From Candidatus Eremiobacteraceae bacterium (GTDB taxonomy: Bacteria; Vulcanimicrobiota; Vulcanimicrobiia; Eremiobacterales; Eremiobacteraceae), in contig DATGJI010000058.1 in assembly GCA_035295225.1 (NCBI GenBank), positions 1 through 64,000 on the forward strand: a stretch of DNA of 64,000 nt. Reading direction: 5' to 3'. The notes under the pieces were generated by a model. That model saw only the letters and a list, made by a program, of their open reading frames with translations, was not told where the DNA came from and did not search any database. Made by a program: the position numbers and the translations under genes. This document shows positions 16,919 through 26,162 of the stretch, in pieces (position 1 is the first letter of the stretch; every line of letters begins with the position of its first letter).

Positions 16919-18427
16919 ATGCCTACACGTTGGACTATCGCTCTGATGGTCGTTGCTCTTACCGTTGCTTCGACTGCCGCGTGTTCGCGCCAGTCTTCAA
17001 CGGCGCAGCAGTCCGCGCAACCAACCGCGTCGTCCGCGAGTGCGACGGGTGCGACCGAAAGCCCGTCGGCGTCTGCGGAGCCGACCGCATCGCCGGGCGA
17101 AGTTTCGCCGGCCCCGGGTGAATCGCCGCCGACATCGCCACCGCCGTCCCCGTCGCCGACCGTTCCAGCCGAACCGACCGGATTGGCGCACGGCTGGGAT
17201 TCCATGACAGAGCGGACCGTCAGCGGCCCAGAAGCCGAGCTCCTCGTGAGAACCGGCGACATCAACAATCTCGGTTACGGATGGCCGCCGAACTTCACCC
17301 CGTTCTCTGGCGACTCGACGCCGCCCCATCCATACCCGTGCACGCCGCGCCCCGGCGCGCCGGCCGGCACGGATCGCATCATGCTCGGCTCGGGCGTCAC
17401 AGGCGCAGACATCAAGAACGGCGGAGGCGACGGTTACGCTGGCTGCAGCAAGCGGCCAGACAATTTGCCGCAACCGATCTCCATCTATGTCGGCGATCTG
17501 CCGCAGACGATCCATGCGGTGCTGTTCCAGATGTTCCTCGACGATTTCCAAGCACCAGTCTGGAAATCGCATTTTCAGGTCACGCTCAACGGCACACTTC
17601 TTCCGAACTTTGGCGACACGATCAACCAGATGGATCAAACCGGCCCGATCGGCAAGCTCGTCACGCTGCGTCTCCTTCCGGAATATTGGCCGCTTCTAAG
17701 GTCAGGGACGGTCAGTCTCTTGATCGACGATCCGACGACGCATAAGCTCGACGGCTACGCCGTTGATTTCGTCCGCATCCTCGTCAATCCGCGCCCGTTC
17801 CAATACATCGTGGCGATCCACTGCACGGTGACCGACGCCGACACGGGCAAACCGATCGCCGGCGCGTCGCTCGCTGCCGCGCAGATGAATGCATCGGCTG
17901 GGTCCGACGGAAAGGCCACCTTGCGCGGGATACCGGCGGGTCTGGTCTCGGTGAACGCGGACGCGATCGGATATGACAGCGCGGTGCAGCTGGTCGACCT
18001 AAAGGCAGGCTCCGTCGGCGAGGCGACGTTCGTGCTGCACCGCCATCGCGAAAACGTGAGTGCGGCGCAGCAGGCGCTGGACCTGAGCGGAACCGTCGCG
18101 ATCTACGGAATCCATTTCGATACGGCGTCCGCCCGACTGCGCGCCGATAGCGCGAGCTCTCTCCAAACGATCCTACAATTGATCAAGAACCATCCGAAGG
18201 CGCACTGGATCATCTCCGGGCACACGGACAATCAGGGAAGCGCAGCCTACAATCTGAACCTTTCCGATGAACGCGCGCAGTCGGTGGTCGCCTGGCTCGT
18301 GCAGCACGGCGTCGCCAAAGAAGTTCTGGTCGCGAAGGGCTACGGCTTGACGCGTCCGGTGGCGGACAACTCAACGGAAGGCGGCCGTGCGCTGAACCGC
18401 CGCGTCGAGGTCACCATCATCAAGTAA
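16919..18427 (+). CDS. OmpA-family lipoprotein with carboxypeptidase-regulatory-like domain
   Basis: 502 residues from the ATG at 16919, which gives a lipoprotein signal ending TVASTAAC (Cys at 22). A Ser/Pro/Ala-rich linker (about 23-95) follows. The middle region (about 100-310) is unassigned and includes GSGVTGADIKNGGGDGYAGC. A CarboxypepD_reg-like Ig fold follows (VTDADTGKPIAGASLAAAQ). The C-terminal OmpA peptidoglycan-binding domain has IHFDTASARLRADS and ISGHTDNQGSAAYNLNLS then ERAQSVVAWL. It would tie the outer envelope to peptidoglycan. The start is 29 bp after the CocE stop, with no clear RBS. Confidence 0.88.
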   Translation: MPTRWTIALMVVALTVASTAACSRQSSTAQQSAQPTASSASATGATESPSASAEPTASPGEVSPAPGESPPTSPPPSPSPTVPAEPTGLAHGWDSMTERTVSGPEAELLVRTGDINNLGYGWPPNFTPFSGDSTPPHPYPCTPRPGAPAGTDRIMLGSGVTGADIKNGGGDGYAGCSKRPDNLPQPISIYVGDLPQTIHAVLFQMFLDDFQAPVWKSHFQVTLNGTLLPNFGDTINQMDQTGPIGKLVTLRLLPEYWPLLRSGTVSLLIDDPTTHKLDGYAVDFVRILVNPRPFQYIVAIHCTVTDADTGKPIAGASLAAAQMNASAGSDGKATLRGIPAGLVSVNADAIGYDSAVQLVDLKAGSVGEATFVLHRHRENVSAAQQALDLSGTVAIYGIHFDTASARLRADSASSLQTILQLIKNHPKAHWIISGHTDNQGSAAYNLNLSDERAQSVVAWLVQHGVAKEVLVAKGYGLTRPVADNSTEGGRALNRRVEVTIIK

Positions 18428-18449
18428 TCGAGCGTACGCCCTACATCGC

Positions 18450-18722
18450 TCAGTGGTAGAAATACGGATCGAGAACGCTGACTTCGGAAATACTGTCAAC
18501 CGGCAGCCCGTTGCGCTCGGCCGCTTTGCGGATGGAGTCTTCGCTCGGACCATCGTAGATGCAGTACGTCTTTGTATGATCTTTTGAAACGTACGAATGA
18601 ACCCACGTCACGCCGACGCCTCCATTTTTGTCGACGACGGAAAGGCAAGCGTTGGCCCCTTCGTTTGTGGTAGGAATAGATAGTCCGTCTTTAAACGTGC
18701 GTTCCACCATGTATCGAGGCAT
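18450..18722 (-). CDS. DUF4242 (SCO4226-type nickel-binding ferredoxin-fold) protein
   Basis: 90 residues. MPRYMVERTF at the start, VTWVHSYVSKDHTKTYCIYDGPSEDSIRKAAERNGLP in the middle and the ending ISEVSVLDPYFYH are characteristic of DUF4242. Family members form ferredoxin-like dimers, and one was reported to bind nickel. Candidate ligands here are the His and Cys of HSYVSKDH and TYC. It is cytosolic and a single-gene unit converging on the OmpA gene. Confidence 0.88.
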   Translation of the reverse strand: MPRYMVERTFKDGLSIPTTNEGANACLSVVDKNGGVGVTWVHSYVSKDHTKTYCIYDGPSEDSIRKAAERNGLPVDSISEVSVLDPYFYH

Positions 18723-18877
18723 AGCGTTCCTCCAACGGTTCTAGCAAAACAAGCAGCGACTGCGGCCACTTTTAGCATGCGTATCGTGACGCCTGCGGCC
18801 TCGACCTTCGGCGCCGGCTAGGGCTCCGACGACGAGCAGCCGAAGGCCGCCATTCTCGAACGGCACGGAGAAAAAAC

Positions 18878-19414
18878 GTGGATTCTGACAGCTTGCGCGC
18901 GTTACAGGCGCCGATCAAAGACCGCTACCGAGCCGAACCCGCCGCCGCGCTCATCACGTTGCGGGCACACGGACGCGTGGACGATCCCGACGGACTCAGC
19001 TGTAGCGTTGAGACCGGGCGCGCGCTCGTGAAGGCCGGTCTGCACCCGGCAACAGGTGGTGACGGAACTCTCGCTTGTTCGGGCGACATTTTGCTTCAGG
19101 CGCTCGTCGCCTGCGCGGGCGTCACGCTGCGCTCCGTCGCAACGGCGAAAAACATTCGCCTGCGCGGCGGCACCGTATCGGCGGAGGGCGACCTAGATTT
19201 CCGCGGGACCTTGGGCGTGGACCGAGACGCGCCGGTCGGGTTCAAGAACATCCGGCTTCGTTTCGACCTTGATTCCGATGCGACAGCTGAAGAACTTGCG
19301 GCGCTGCAAAAACTGACGGAGCGCTATTGTGTCGTCTATCAGACACTTGCAAGCGGGCTCAAACCAGAAGTCATTTTCCATGCGCAGCCGTCCGCCCCAA
19401 GGGAGATCGTCTGA
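18878..19414 (+). CDS. OsmC-family protein (peroxide reductase-like)
   Basis: 178 residues from a GTG with CGGAG upstream. OsmC/Ohr fold: the redox Cys pair is C79 (QALVACAGVTLRSVA) and C151 (LTERYCVVYQTL). Known OsmC/Ohr proteins reduce organic hydroperoxides with this thiol pair. The C42/C67 extra Cys are not conserved features that I know. It is cytosolic. Confidence 0.9.
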   Translation: MDSDSLRALQAPIKDRYRAEPAAALITLRAHGRVDDPDGLSCSVETGRALVKAGLHPATGGDGTLACSGDILLQALVACAGVTLRSVATAKNIRLRGGTVSAEGDLDFRGTLGVDRDAPVGFKNIRLRFDLDSDATAEELAALQKLTERYCVVYQTLASGLKPEVIFHAQPSAPREIV

Positions 19415-19489
19415 CGAGTTCTCGTTTCGTTCGCACAATCCGCGTCGTGGCGGCGGCTGCATCGGTTTTTGCGCACTATTTTGCAGAAA

Positions 19490-20575
19490 TCAAGGCACCC
19501 AGATCACCGCATGCCACGATCCCGTGGTTGTCGAGTACGCCGAGCCGACAACATCGCCGGCAATGTCGATCGCATAGGCCTCGGAACTCGTGAACGCTGT
19601 CGGCAAGAACTGCTGAAGGTCGACCGCGGACTTTGCGGTTCCTTTCCAGAGCAGTGCGTGAATCGCACCGGTGCCGCTATAGTGTCCGTATCCGACTTGC
19701 ACGTATCCATGGGCGGCGCGCGCGCACGAATCGGTAAACCCCTGCGGGTGAAGGTCTTTCATGCTCGCGGCGGTGCCGTGCCAGAGAAGCGCGTGGAGAG
19801 CTGTCATTCCGACGAGCGTGCCGCAGCCGACCTCGCTCCGGTTTCCCAACCCGGTTGCATAGGCGCTCGATAGCGTCGACGGTGTGAGGTCCACGGCGCT
19901 GGCGGCGGTGCCGCTCCAAAGCACGGCATGGTTGGAATTCGTGGTCGTCGAGAAGGCGTAGCCCGCTTCCTCGGTGCCGCGCACGACGTAGGCTTCGGAA
20001 TACGAGGCACCGGTGGGATTTAGATCGACGGGCGTATTCAACTGCCCGAGCTTCCATAACAGCGCGTGAAGCGGCGATCCGCCTGATCCGGCGATAAACG
20101 TGCCGTTGGTGTCGTAGGCGTTCGATCCCGGCGAACAGCTTCCGCAACTGCCGTTCGGGTTGAGGTCGGTGAAGACGTGCTTCGAACCCTGCCACAACGC
20201 GGCGTGGGGAAATCCGAAGTAGCCGCCGTTGTTTGTGATCAGGGTCCCCACGATCAGCGAGCCGCCTGCACCATACGCCCAACCTTCGGCATAAAACTGA
20301 GGCAAGAGCACGATCGGATGCGAGCCGGGTCCCGACCACGCGAGCGGATAGTAGATCTTGGACGAACACGCCTTGCCGCACGAGATCGTGTGATCGAAGT
20401 ACGAACCGGCTTGCGCAGTGGGACTTTCGCCGTAGCCGTACGCATCTTTGCCGTTTGGTCCGGCGCCGAGATCCACATACGTATAAGTCGTCGCTGTTGG
20501 GAGAGCTGCACCGCTCGGCGCTGTGCATGCCAGTGTGGCGGCGATAAGCGGCAAGAGGACGTGCGTCGTTTTCAT
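19490..20575 (-). CDS. Secreted HAF-repeat protein
   Basis: 361 residues from the ATG at 20575, chosen because TTTTGGAG precedes it and the product begins with a signal peptide (MKTTHVLLPLIAATLACTAPSGA; the Cys may be a lipobox). The body is made of about seven HAF-type repeats with the pattern G-x-x-x-HA-x-LW-x-G-x-x-x-x-x-DL. Examples are HAALWQGSKHVFTDL, HALLWKLGQLNTPVDL, HAVLWSGTAASAVDL, HALLWHGTAASMKDL and HALLWKGTAKSAVDL. It is an extracellular beta-propeller-like protein of unknown ligand. Confidence 0.88.
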   Translation of the reverse strand: MKTTHVLLPLIAATLACTAPSGAALPTATTYTYVDLGAGPNGKDAYGYGESPTAQAGSYFDHTISCGKACSSKIYYPLAWSGPGSHPIVLLPQFYAEGWAYGAGGSLIVGTLITNNGGYFGFPHAALWQGSKHVFTDLNPNGSCGSCSPGSNAYDTNGTFIAGSGGSPLHALLWKLGQLNTPVDLNPTGASYSEAYVVRGTEEAGYAFSTTTNSNHAVLWSGTAASAVDLTPSTLSSAYATGLGNRSEVGCGTLVGMTALHALLWHGTAASMKDLHPQGFTDSCARAAHGYVQVGYGHYSGTGAIHALLWKGTAKSAVDLQQFLPTAFTSSEAYAIDIAGDVVGSAYSTTTGSWHAVIWVP

Positions 20576-20739
20576 CGCTTCTCCAAAATGGTCGGCGTGC
20601 ATCGCGTCAACGTAATAGTTGCTCGCTCGCTTCGCACGAGCGCGTGCCCGACCTGCTCGTTCCGAATCACATATGGAGAAGCAAACCGATTGTGCCGTTA
20701 AGCCGGGGCGCCGTCTGCTTTTCGCCGAAACCGAGCGGC

Positions 20740-21339
20740 ATGTCGAAGAACGGCGGCGTGGTCGGCGTATCGGATCACGGCGGTTGGGCAGTCCTCGTGA
20801 CCGTGGCGCGCGACGGGACGCTGCTCGATCGCCGCCGCGTGGAGCTCGTGGACGACGACCTGCCCGCGATTCCCCATCATCACGAGGGCCAGCTGCTGCC
20901 GCCTGATGAGGCGGTCGCGCTCGTCGAACGCGTGCGCGCGTCGGCGGAGAAGCACGCAGCGCTCGCATTGGACGCAGTCAGCGCGGCCGTGCCGCGGATC
21001 TTGGGCATCGCCCTTCGTGATTGTCCAGAACTCCCGGCTACGATTTCCGAACGAATTGCGGACTACCGCGCACGAAACGTCGCCGACTGGGTGATGTATC
21101 GCAGGGCGCTCGCCGGCGCTGCAGAGGCGCGCGGCTGGCCGGTCCGCTGGTTCGATGCCAAGAAGGTGTTGGCCGCGGCCGGCAAGGCGTTGCGCGTCGC
21201 GGATTTCGACGCATACTTTCTCAAACTCCGGCGGGCCGTCGGACCGCCCTGGAACAAAGATCACAAGATCGCGATGGCCGCCGCCGTGGTCACGAGCACC
21301 GACGGTTCCGAGGACATGAGGCGCAAAGACAACGAATGA
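20740..21339 (+). CDS. Conserved hypothetical protein with RNase-H-like start
   Basis: 199 residues from the ATG at 20740; an in-frame start at 20644 is possible but unlikely. GVVGVSDHGGWAVLVTVA then LLDRRRVELVDDDLPAIPHHHEGQ, and KHAALALDAVSAAVPRIL, are conserved in a widespread bacterial family without a function I can name. The early strand-Asp-x-Gly pattern suggests, weakly, an RNase-H/actin-like fold. The end is 40 bp from the next gene on the same strand. Confidence 0.75.
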   Translation: MSKNGGVVGVSDHGGWAVLVTVARDGTLLDRRRVELVDDDLPAIPHHHEGQLLPPDEAVALVERVRASAEKHAALALDAVSAAVPRILGIALRDCPELPATISERIADYRARNVADWVMYRRALAGAAEARGWPVRWFDAKKVLAAAGKALRVADFDAYFLKLRRAVGPPWNKDHKIAMAAAVVTSTDGSEDMRRKDNE

Positions 21340-21379
21340 ATCGTCTTCGTCGCTGGTATCCTCTAGGAGTTATTCCGGA

Positions 21380-22837
21380 ATGAAACGGACGATTTTGGTC
21401 GCGTCCGCGATTGCGTTTCTCGCCGCAGGGTGTGGGCACGGTACAGCCGTCTTGCCGAGCGCCGGTGCTCGACCCTTGACTGCAAGCAGCTACCCCGCGA
21501 TCGAGCCAGACGCCGGCGTCGTCGGGAAGAATTTCGTAGCGTCATATTTGAACCCAAACGTCTTCTATCAAGGACAAGGTGGACGGATCGTCACCGGTCC
21601 GGACGGCAACCTATACGTGTTAGGTTTTGGGAACGAAGATTTACTTCAAATCAGTGCGAGCGGCGTCCAGACCAATGCTTGGCCATTCGCTCTCTCCGAC
21701 AATCGTTCGCTGAATTCCGGCATCGATAAGAAGCTCTGGTGGGGCGGGGGGAGCGCGGTCATTTCGATGACGACGACGGGAACCCAAAAGATTTTCGATT
21801 TGCCGGACAGCGGCCACGTGACCGCGCTGACCAAGGGCGCTGACGGGAACGAATGGTTTGCGCAGTCTTCACCGTCATCGGTTGGCTTCATCTCTTCGGC
21901 CGGAAAGATCACGGAGTACGCTTTGCCTGCGGGCGAAAATCCCGTTGCCCTCGCCGTCGGGGGAGACAAGAACGTCTGGTTCCTCGACAATGCGACGAAC
22001 AGCTTCGCAAGAGTGACGCCGCAAGGCGCCGTCACCGAATTCCCGATTTCGAACTCGTGTCCAACCACAGTGAACTACGTCGACGCGACGATGGTGAAGG
22101 ACAGCGGGGGTAACCTCTGGGCTACCGGCTCATGCGGCACCGGGCTCGATTTCTTCGAAGCAACCCCGAGCGGCGGCATCTTCACCTTCGGTGTAGCGGT
22201 CGATGCGAACCAGCTCGTGCTCGGTCCGGACAACGAGGTCTGGGGGACGAATAGCGCGCACACGCCCGACGTACTCTTACGATTTGACACGGTCAAGCAC
22301 ACCGAGACGACGGCCGTTCTTCCGCACAGCGCCCTTGCAGTTGGAGGGGTCACGCTCGGCCCGGACGGCGATATTTGGCTGACCATCTACGACGGGTCGA
22401 CCGGCAAAGGGTACATAGAGGTCTACGACGAGACGCTCTACACGATCGGCGTCCGTCTGAACGGCGAACTCTCGTTCAACGATCCGCACTATGGTCTCGA
22501 GCTCGGTTACGCGATCGGCAGCACGACGCAAACGCAGACGATTTCCGTCAGCGCCGGAGAGTCCGTTCTCTTCCATAACTACGACACGATCCCGCATACA
22601 GCGTCGTTCTTGGGCGACGCCACGATGAACAGCGCCCCGTGGCCCACATCGTTCAGCGGAGGTAAGACCGCCTCGCCTGCCGGAGCGTCAATTGGGAGCC
22701 CCGGCTTTTCTACAGGCACCATCGCCGCGGGGTCGGACTCCCGCTACTACGAGTCGGGAAATCCGGGATTCTACATGATCGGCGACGGATACGACTATAA
22801 CGCCGACAAGATGCGGACCGTCATCGTCGTCCACTAG
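21380..22837 (+). CDS. Vgb-like beta-propeller lipoprotein with C-terminal cupredoxin-like domain
   Basis: 485 residues. The lipoprotein signal is MKRTILVASAIAFLAAGC. Residues about 55-355 are virginiamycin-B-lyase-type propeller blades: IVTGPDGNLYVLGFG, LTKGADGNEWFAQ, LAVGGDKNVWFLD and TLGPDGDIWLTI. The catalytic residues of real Vgb are not evident, so a lyase role is doubtful. Residues about 390-485 look like a plastocyanin-type fold (VSAGESVLFHNYDTIPHT, then NPGFYMIGDGYDYNAD-KMRTVIVV). The usual Cys and second His copper ligands are absent. Confidence 0.82.
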   Translation: MKRTILVASAIAFLAAGCGHGTAVLPSAGARPLTASSYPAIEPDAGVVGKNFVASYLNPNVFYQGQGGRIVTGPDGNLYVLGFGNEDLLQISASGVQTNAWPFALSDNRSLNSGIDKKLWWGGGSAVISMTTTGTQKIFDLPDSGHVTALTKGADGNEWFAQSSPSSVGFISSAGKITEYALPAGENPVALAVGGDKNVWFLDNATNSFARVTPQGAVTEFPISNSCPTTVNYVDATMVKDSGGNLWATGSCGTGLDFFEATPSGGIFTFGVAVDANQLVLGPDNEVWGTNSAHTPDVLLRFDTVKHTETTAVLPHSALAVGGVTLGPDGDIWLTIYDGSTGKGYIEVYDETLYTIGVRLNGELSFNDPHYGLELGYAIGSTTQTQTISVSAGESVLFHNYDTIPHTASFLGDATMNSAPWPTSFSGGKTASPAGASIGSPGFSTGTIAAGSDSRYYESGNPGFYMIGDGYDYNADKMRTVIVVH

Positions 22838-22846
22838 AGAACGGAG

Positions 22847-22866
22847 CGGGCGCTCATCCCCGCCCG
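22847..22866. terminator. Possible short hairpin between convergent genes
   Basis: CGGGCG and CGCCCG form a 6-bp stem around an 8-nt loop between the stop of the propeller lipoprotein and the stop of the PDZ sensor gene. There is no T-run, so this is weak evidence. Confidence 0.3.
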
Positions 22867-22877
22867 ATCGGCGTCCA

Positions 22878-24716
22878 TCAGAGGTGCTGCTTGAGCAATT
22901 TCGCAGCGACGGCGTCGGGCAAGTCCGCGAGTGCCTCATTTGCGGCGCGACTCAGCGTCTCGAGCGAGCGAAGCGCACCGATGATCGCCGCGTCGTCGCC
23001 GCTTTGCCTGACGCCGAGCAAGTCGAGCGCGATGCCGACGCCATGTGCGAGTTGCGCGATCGCACCCGACTCGTCCGGCGCATACGGCTCGCCGCTCGTT
23101 TTGGCACCGAGAATAAGCGCCCCGATCAGCCGGCCGCGCGCGAGCATGGGATAGGCGAATTCTCCCACGAGTGCAGACTCGACGAGTCGGAGATCGACCA
23201 CTTCATGCGATGCCCGCATCGTCACGAGCGCGGCATCGTTCTCGCCGATCGCCCCATAGTGCCCGGCACCATCATCCAAAACGAACGAGACGACCGAGGC
23301 GTCCGCATGGCGCACGAGCATCTCGGTCGCGCGTTGTATGACGACGTCTCTGTCGGTGATGAAAGCGACTTCGCGCGCGAAGCGCTTCAGCGCGTCCTCG
23401 TCCTCGTGGCGCTTACGGAAGAAGACCCGATCGACGAAGCGGTCGACGCGGCCATGGATCTGATGCAGCGAGAGTCCGAGAGCGAGGGCGATCGCAGCGC
23501 TCACCGCGACGTTGGCGACGCGGCCCGCCGTGTTGAGCCACCCGGCGAGCGCCCATTCCGCGAGCGTGAACAATCCCACGACAAGGATCGAGACGGCCGT
23601 AAATACGGCGGCGCGGTTGAGCACAAAGCCGACGTCGAGCAACCGGCGGCTCAGCAACGCATACGCGAGACCGCAAGGGGCGACGACCCAGCTTAAGTTG
23701 AGGATCGTATAAAAGACCACGGAGTTCGACGTGAAGTACGACTGCACTGTCGCGATGCCGAAGACGTAGAGGACGGCGAGGGAACCGGTCGCCCACGCGA
23801 CGCGCGAGCGTTCTTCGCCGCTCGCCGACCGAACGGCGAGGACCGCGCAAAGCAGCGCAAGCGCCGGCGGCCCGACGATGGCGAGGAAAAGCGGCAATGG
23901 TCTTGTCGCGAGCCAGGCGTGGATGTCGAGCGTGCCGGACCAAAGGCCTGCGATGCCGAGCGCACCGGCCGGACTCGGACCTCCCTGCGCAGCGCCGGTC
24001 CAGATAAGTGCGGACAACCCGGCAACGGCGAACGCGACGCCCGTGAATATCTTCCTCGCGAGTGAGACCGGACGGCCAAACAGGAGCGCGTAACCCGCAA
24101 ACAGCGCGACGCCGGCACAGAACAGAAACTGGGCCACGACGTTGAGCGCCACGTCTAGAGCGATCCACGGCGTGAGAAAACCATTTATGGGGAACAGGTT
24201 CTCCCCGAGTTGGATGAGGATCAACGTGAGCGCGAGCAGACGAACTTCAAGGCTCTCCGGCCGACGCCACACGAGCAGTGCGGCGATGAAGAGACTGAAT
24301 GCGGAGCCGATCCAAAACGCCCACGCGAGCCACCACTGCGTCTGCAGCCAGAACGCAGTCGTCGTGTACGGAACGGGCGTAAGAGTGACGACTCGCTCAA
24401 CGCCGCCCCGTCGCAAGGCAAGCTGTATGGGCTTTCCGGCGAGCAGCTCATCGCGCTCGTAGTACCGAGCAGCGGGCGTCATGCGAAGGAGATCGACCTC
24501 GTCGCCGGGCTGAATGCCGCTGCGTTGGGTGACCGAGCCTGGCGTTATCGCATCGAACCGGTCGAGAAACGCAGCAATCGTCGGTGGATCGTAGACGGAG
24601 CCGCCGAACAAATCGCCGTCGAGATAGTACGTCGCCCAGGCACATTCGCTGATCGCGACGATCCCGACGACGCACAATGCAAGCAGGGCGCTGCGCCATA
24701 GACGCGCACGGTTCAT
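22878..24716 (-). CDS. Membrane sensor: PDZ domain, multi-TM region, GAF-like cytoplasmic domain
   Basis: 612 residues from the ATG at 24716. One TM anchor (SALLALCVVGIVAISECAW), then a periplasmic PDZ domain (TPGSVTQRSGIQPGDEVDLL, about 60-125), then 7-8 TM segments. A linker RVDRFVDRVFFRKRHEDEDALKRF follows, which is like the segment before the dimerisation helix of some histidine kinases. The C-terminus is GAF-like (about 460-600). There is no HATPase or effector domain. A paralogue with the same architecture lies at 46171-47892. It is divergent from the tandem surface-protein genes. Confidence 0.8.
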   Translation of the reverse strand: MNRARLWRSALLALCVVGIVAISECAWATYYLDGDLFGGSVYDPPTIAAFLDRFDAITPGSVTQRSGIQPGDEVDLLRMTPAARYYERDELLAGKPIQLALRRGGVERVVTLTPVPYTTTAFWLQTQWWLAWAFWIGSAFSLFIAALLVWRRPESLEVRLLALTLILIQLGENLFPINGFLTPWIALDVALNVVAQFLFCAGVALFAGYALLFGRPVSLARKIFTGVAFAVAGLSALIWTGAAQGGPSPAGALGIAGLWSGTLDIHAWLATRPLPLFLAIVGPPALALLCAVLAVRSASGEERSRVAWATGSLAVLYVFGIATVQSYFTSNSVVFYTILNLSWVVAPCGLAYALLSRRLLDVGFVLNRAAVFTAVSILVVGLFTLAEWALAGWLNTAGRVANVAVSAAIALALGLSLHQIHGRVDRFVDRVFFRKRHEDEDALKRFAREVAFITDRDVVIQRATEMLVRHADASVVSFVLDDGAGHYGAIGENDAALVTMRASHEVVDLRLVESALVGEFAYPMLARGRLIGALILGAKTSGEPYAPDESGAIAQLAHGVGIALDLLGVRQSGDDAAIIGALRSLETLSRAANEALADLPDAVAAKLLKQHL

Positions 24717-24839
24717 ACGGAGCGTTTGAGCGGACGCGGACGGGTGCCCTTTTGGTCGCGCGGATCCGGCGGTTCCGCATCCCCGGCGCACGCGCGCCGC
24801 ACGACGGCTTGCTAGTATCCGCGCAGGGGGGCATGTGAC

Positions 24840-26162
24840 ATGTCTAAACGAGTACAGTTGCGGCTAGGCGTCGTCGTCGCCTTGCTGACAGGCGGAACGA
24901 TCGGCATACTTTCCAGCGCGCCCGCGCGTGCGATGATCGAAGCGGCGATGACCTGCGGTTCAACCTCGCCGTGTTTGGAATGGGATAACTCGAAAGGCGG
25001 CGTCGGCGTGAAAGGCGTTTCGTCCGGCGGCGCCGGTCTCGAAGGCCTCACGAAGTTCAACAGCACCGGCAAATCCGCGGGCAAAGCGGGTGTGGTCGGT
25101 CAGGACACGAGCACGAGCGGCGCCCTCAACTCCGGCGTGAGCGGTGTTTCCGTCAACGGCTCGGGGGTAACCGGCACGTCGACCAATCTCAACGGCGTGC
25201 AAGGTTTCACCGCCTCGGGAGCAAGCGGCGTTTACGGACAAGATTCGGTAGCAGGCGGCTTCGGCGTTGCGGGCCGGAATACGGCATCGACGCACAACAG
25301 CAACAGCGCAGGTGTGCTCGCCGACGGCAGCACCGCGAGCGATGCGCTGCACGCTTTTTCGTACGGCCTTAGCGCTAATTCGATCTACGCATTCTCTCAG
25401 CACGGATCCTCGCTCGTCGCCAATCAGGGCGGCAACGATACGGCTCCCGAGCTGGCGCTTGAAGACACAAATCCGAGCAATTCCAACGACATCATCCACG
25501 CCGACGGACCGAATGGGCCTGTGCTGAGCATGTCGAGCGGCACGACGTGGTTCCACACCGATTTCGAGGTCAGTGCTCCCGAAGCTTCGGTATTCGAAGG
25601 CGCCGACTATCAGACGCCGGCGCTGAACGTGTACGGCGGAGGAACCAACACCAATTTCGCCGTGTTCACCGTTAACGACGTCAACGGCAACCAAGTTGCG
25701 GGCATCACGGACATCGGCACTCTCAGCATCGCCGGCCTTCTCTTTTCGAACGGTTCGTGCAGCAGCGGCTGCATCGTCGGCCGCCGGCAGGCACATGCGG
25801 TTCGCGAATATACGCCGACCGAGAGCGAACCGACCATAGAGGATAACGGTGAGGCGGCCCTCGTCGACGGCGTCGCGCAGGTGGCGCTTGATCCTCGATT
25901 CGCAAATGTTATCGATCGGAGCGCGCCATACATCGTCACCGTGACGCCTGAAGGCGACTGTCGCGGACTGTACGTGACGCAGCGTTCGGCGCGCGGCTTC
26001 GTGGTGCGTGAGCTGCAAGGCGGACACTCGAGCGTCGGCTTTGGGTTTCGGATTGTCGCACATCGCTTCGGGGTGAGCGCGGCGCGCTTGCCGATGATCG
26101 ATGTGCAGATGAACGGACGAGCACACCGCCTTACGACACACGTCTTGGGTGGCCGGTCATGA
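24840..26162 (+). CDS. Secreted GVxG-repeat (tail-fibre-like) surface protein, copy 1
   Basis: 440 residues with a signal peptide (VVALLTGGTIGILSSAPARA). A short degenerate repeat runs from about residue 50 to 150: GVGVKGVSSGGAGLEG, NSGVSGVSVNGSGVTGTS, NLNGVQGFTASGASGVYG and GGFGVAGRN. This suggests a beta-helix or fibre. The middle is variable. The C-terminus (about 320-425) is a compact domain with two Cys pairs (SCSSGC, GDCRGLYV), EPTIEDNGEAALVDGVAQVALDPRF and VVRELQGGHSS. It overlaps the second copy by 4 bp (ATGA). The function is unknown; cell-surface adhesion or ornamentation is a guess. Confidence 0.83.
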   Translation: MSKRVQLRLGVVVALLTGGTIGILSSAPARAMIEAAMTCGSTSPCLEWDNSKGGVGVKGVSSGGAGLEGLTKFNSTGKSAGKAGVVGQDTSTSGALNSGVSGVSVNGSGVTGTSTNLNGVQGFTASGASGVYGQDSVAGGFGVAGRNTASTHNSNSAGVLADGSTASDALHAFSYGLSANSIYAFSQHGSSLVANQGGNDTAPELALEDTNPSNSNDIIHADGPNGPVLSMSSGTTWFHTDFEVSAPEASVFEGADYQTPALNVYGGGTNTNFAVFTVNDVNGNQVAGITDIGTLSIAGLLFSNGSCSSGCIVGRRQAHAVREYTPTESEPTIEDNGEAALVDGVAQVALDPRFANVIDRSAPYIVTVTPEGDCRGLYVTQRSARGFVVRELQGGHSSVGFGFRIVAHRFGVSAARLPMIDVQMNGRAHRLTTHVLGGRS

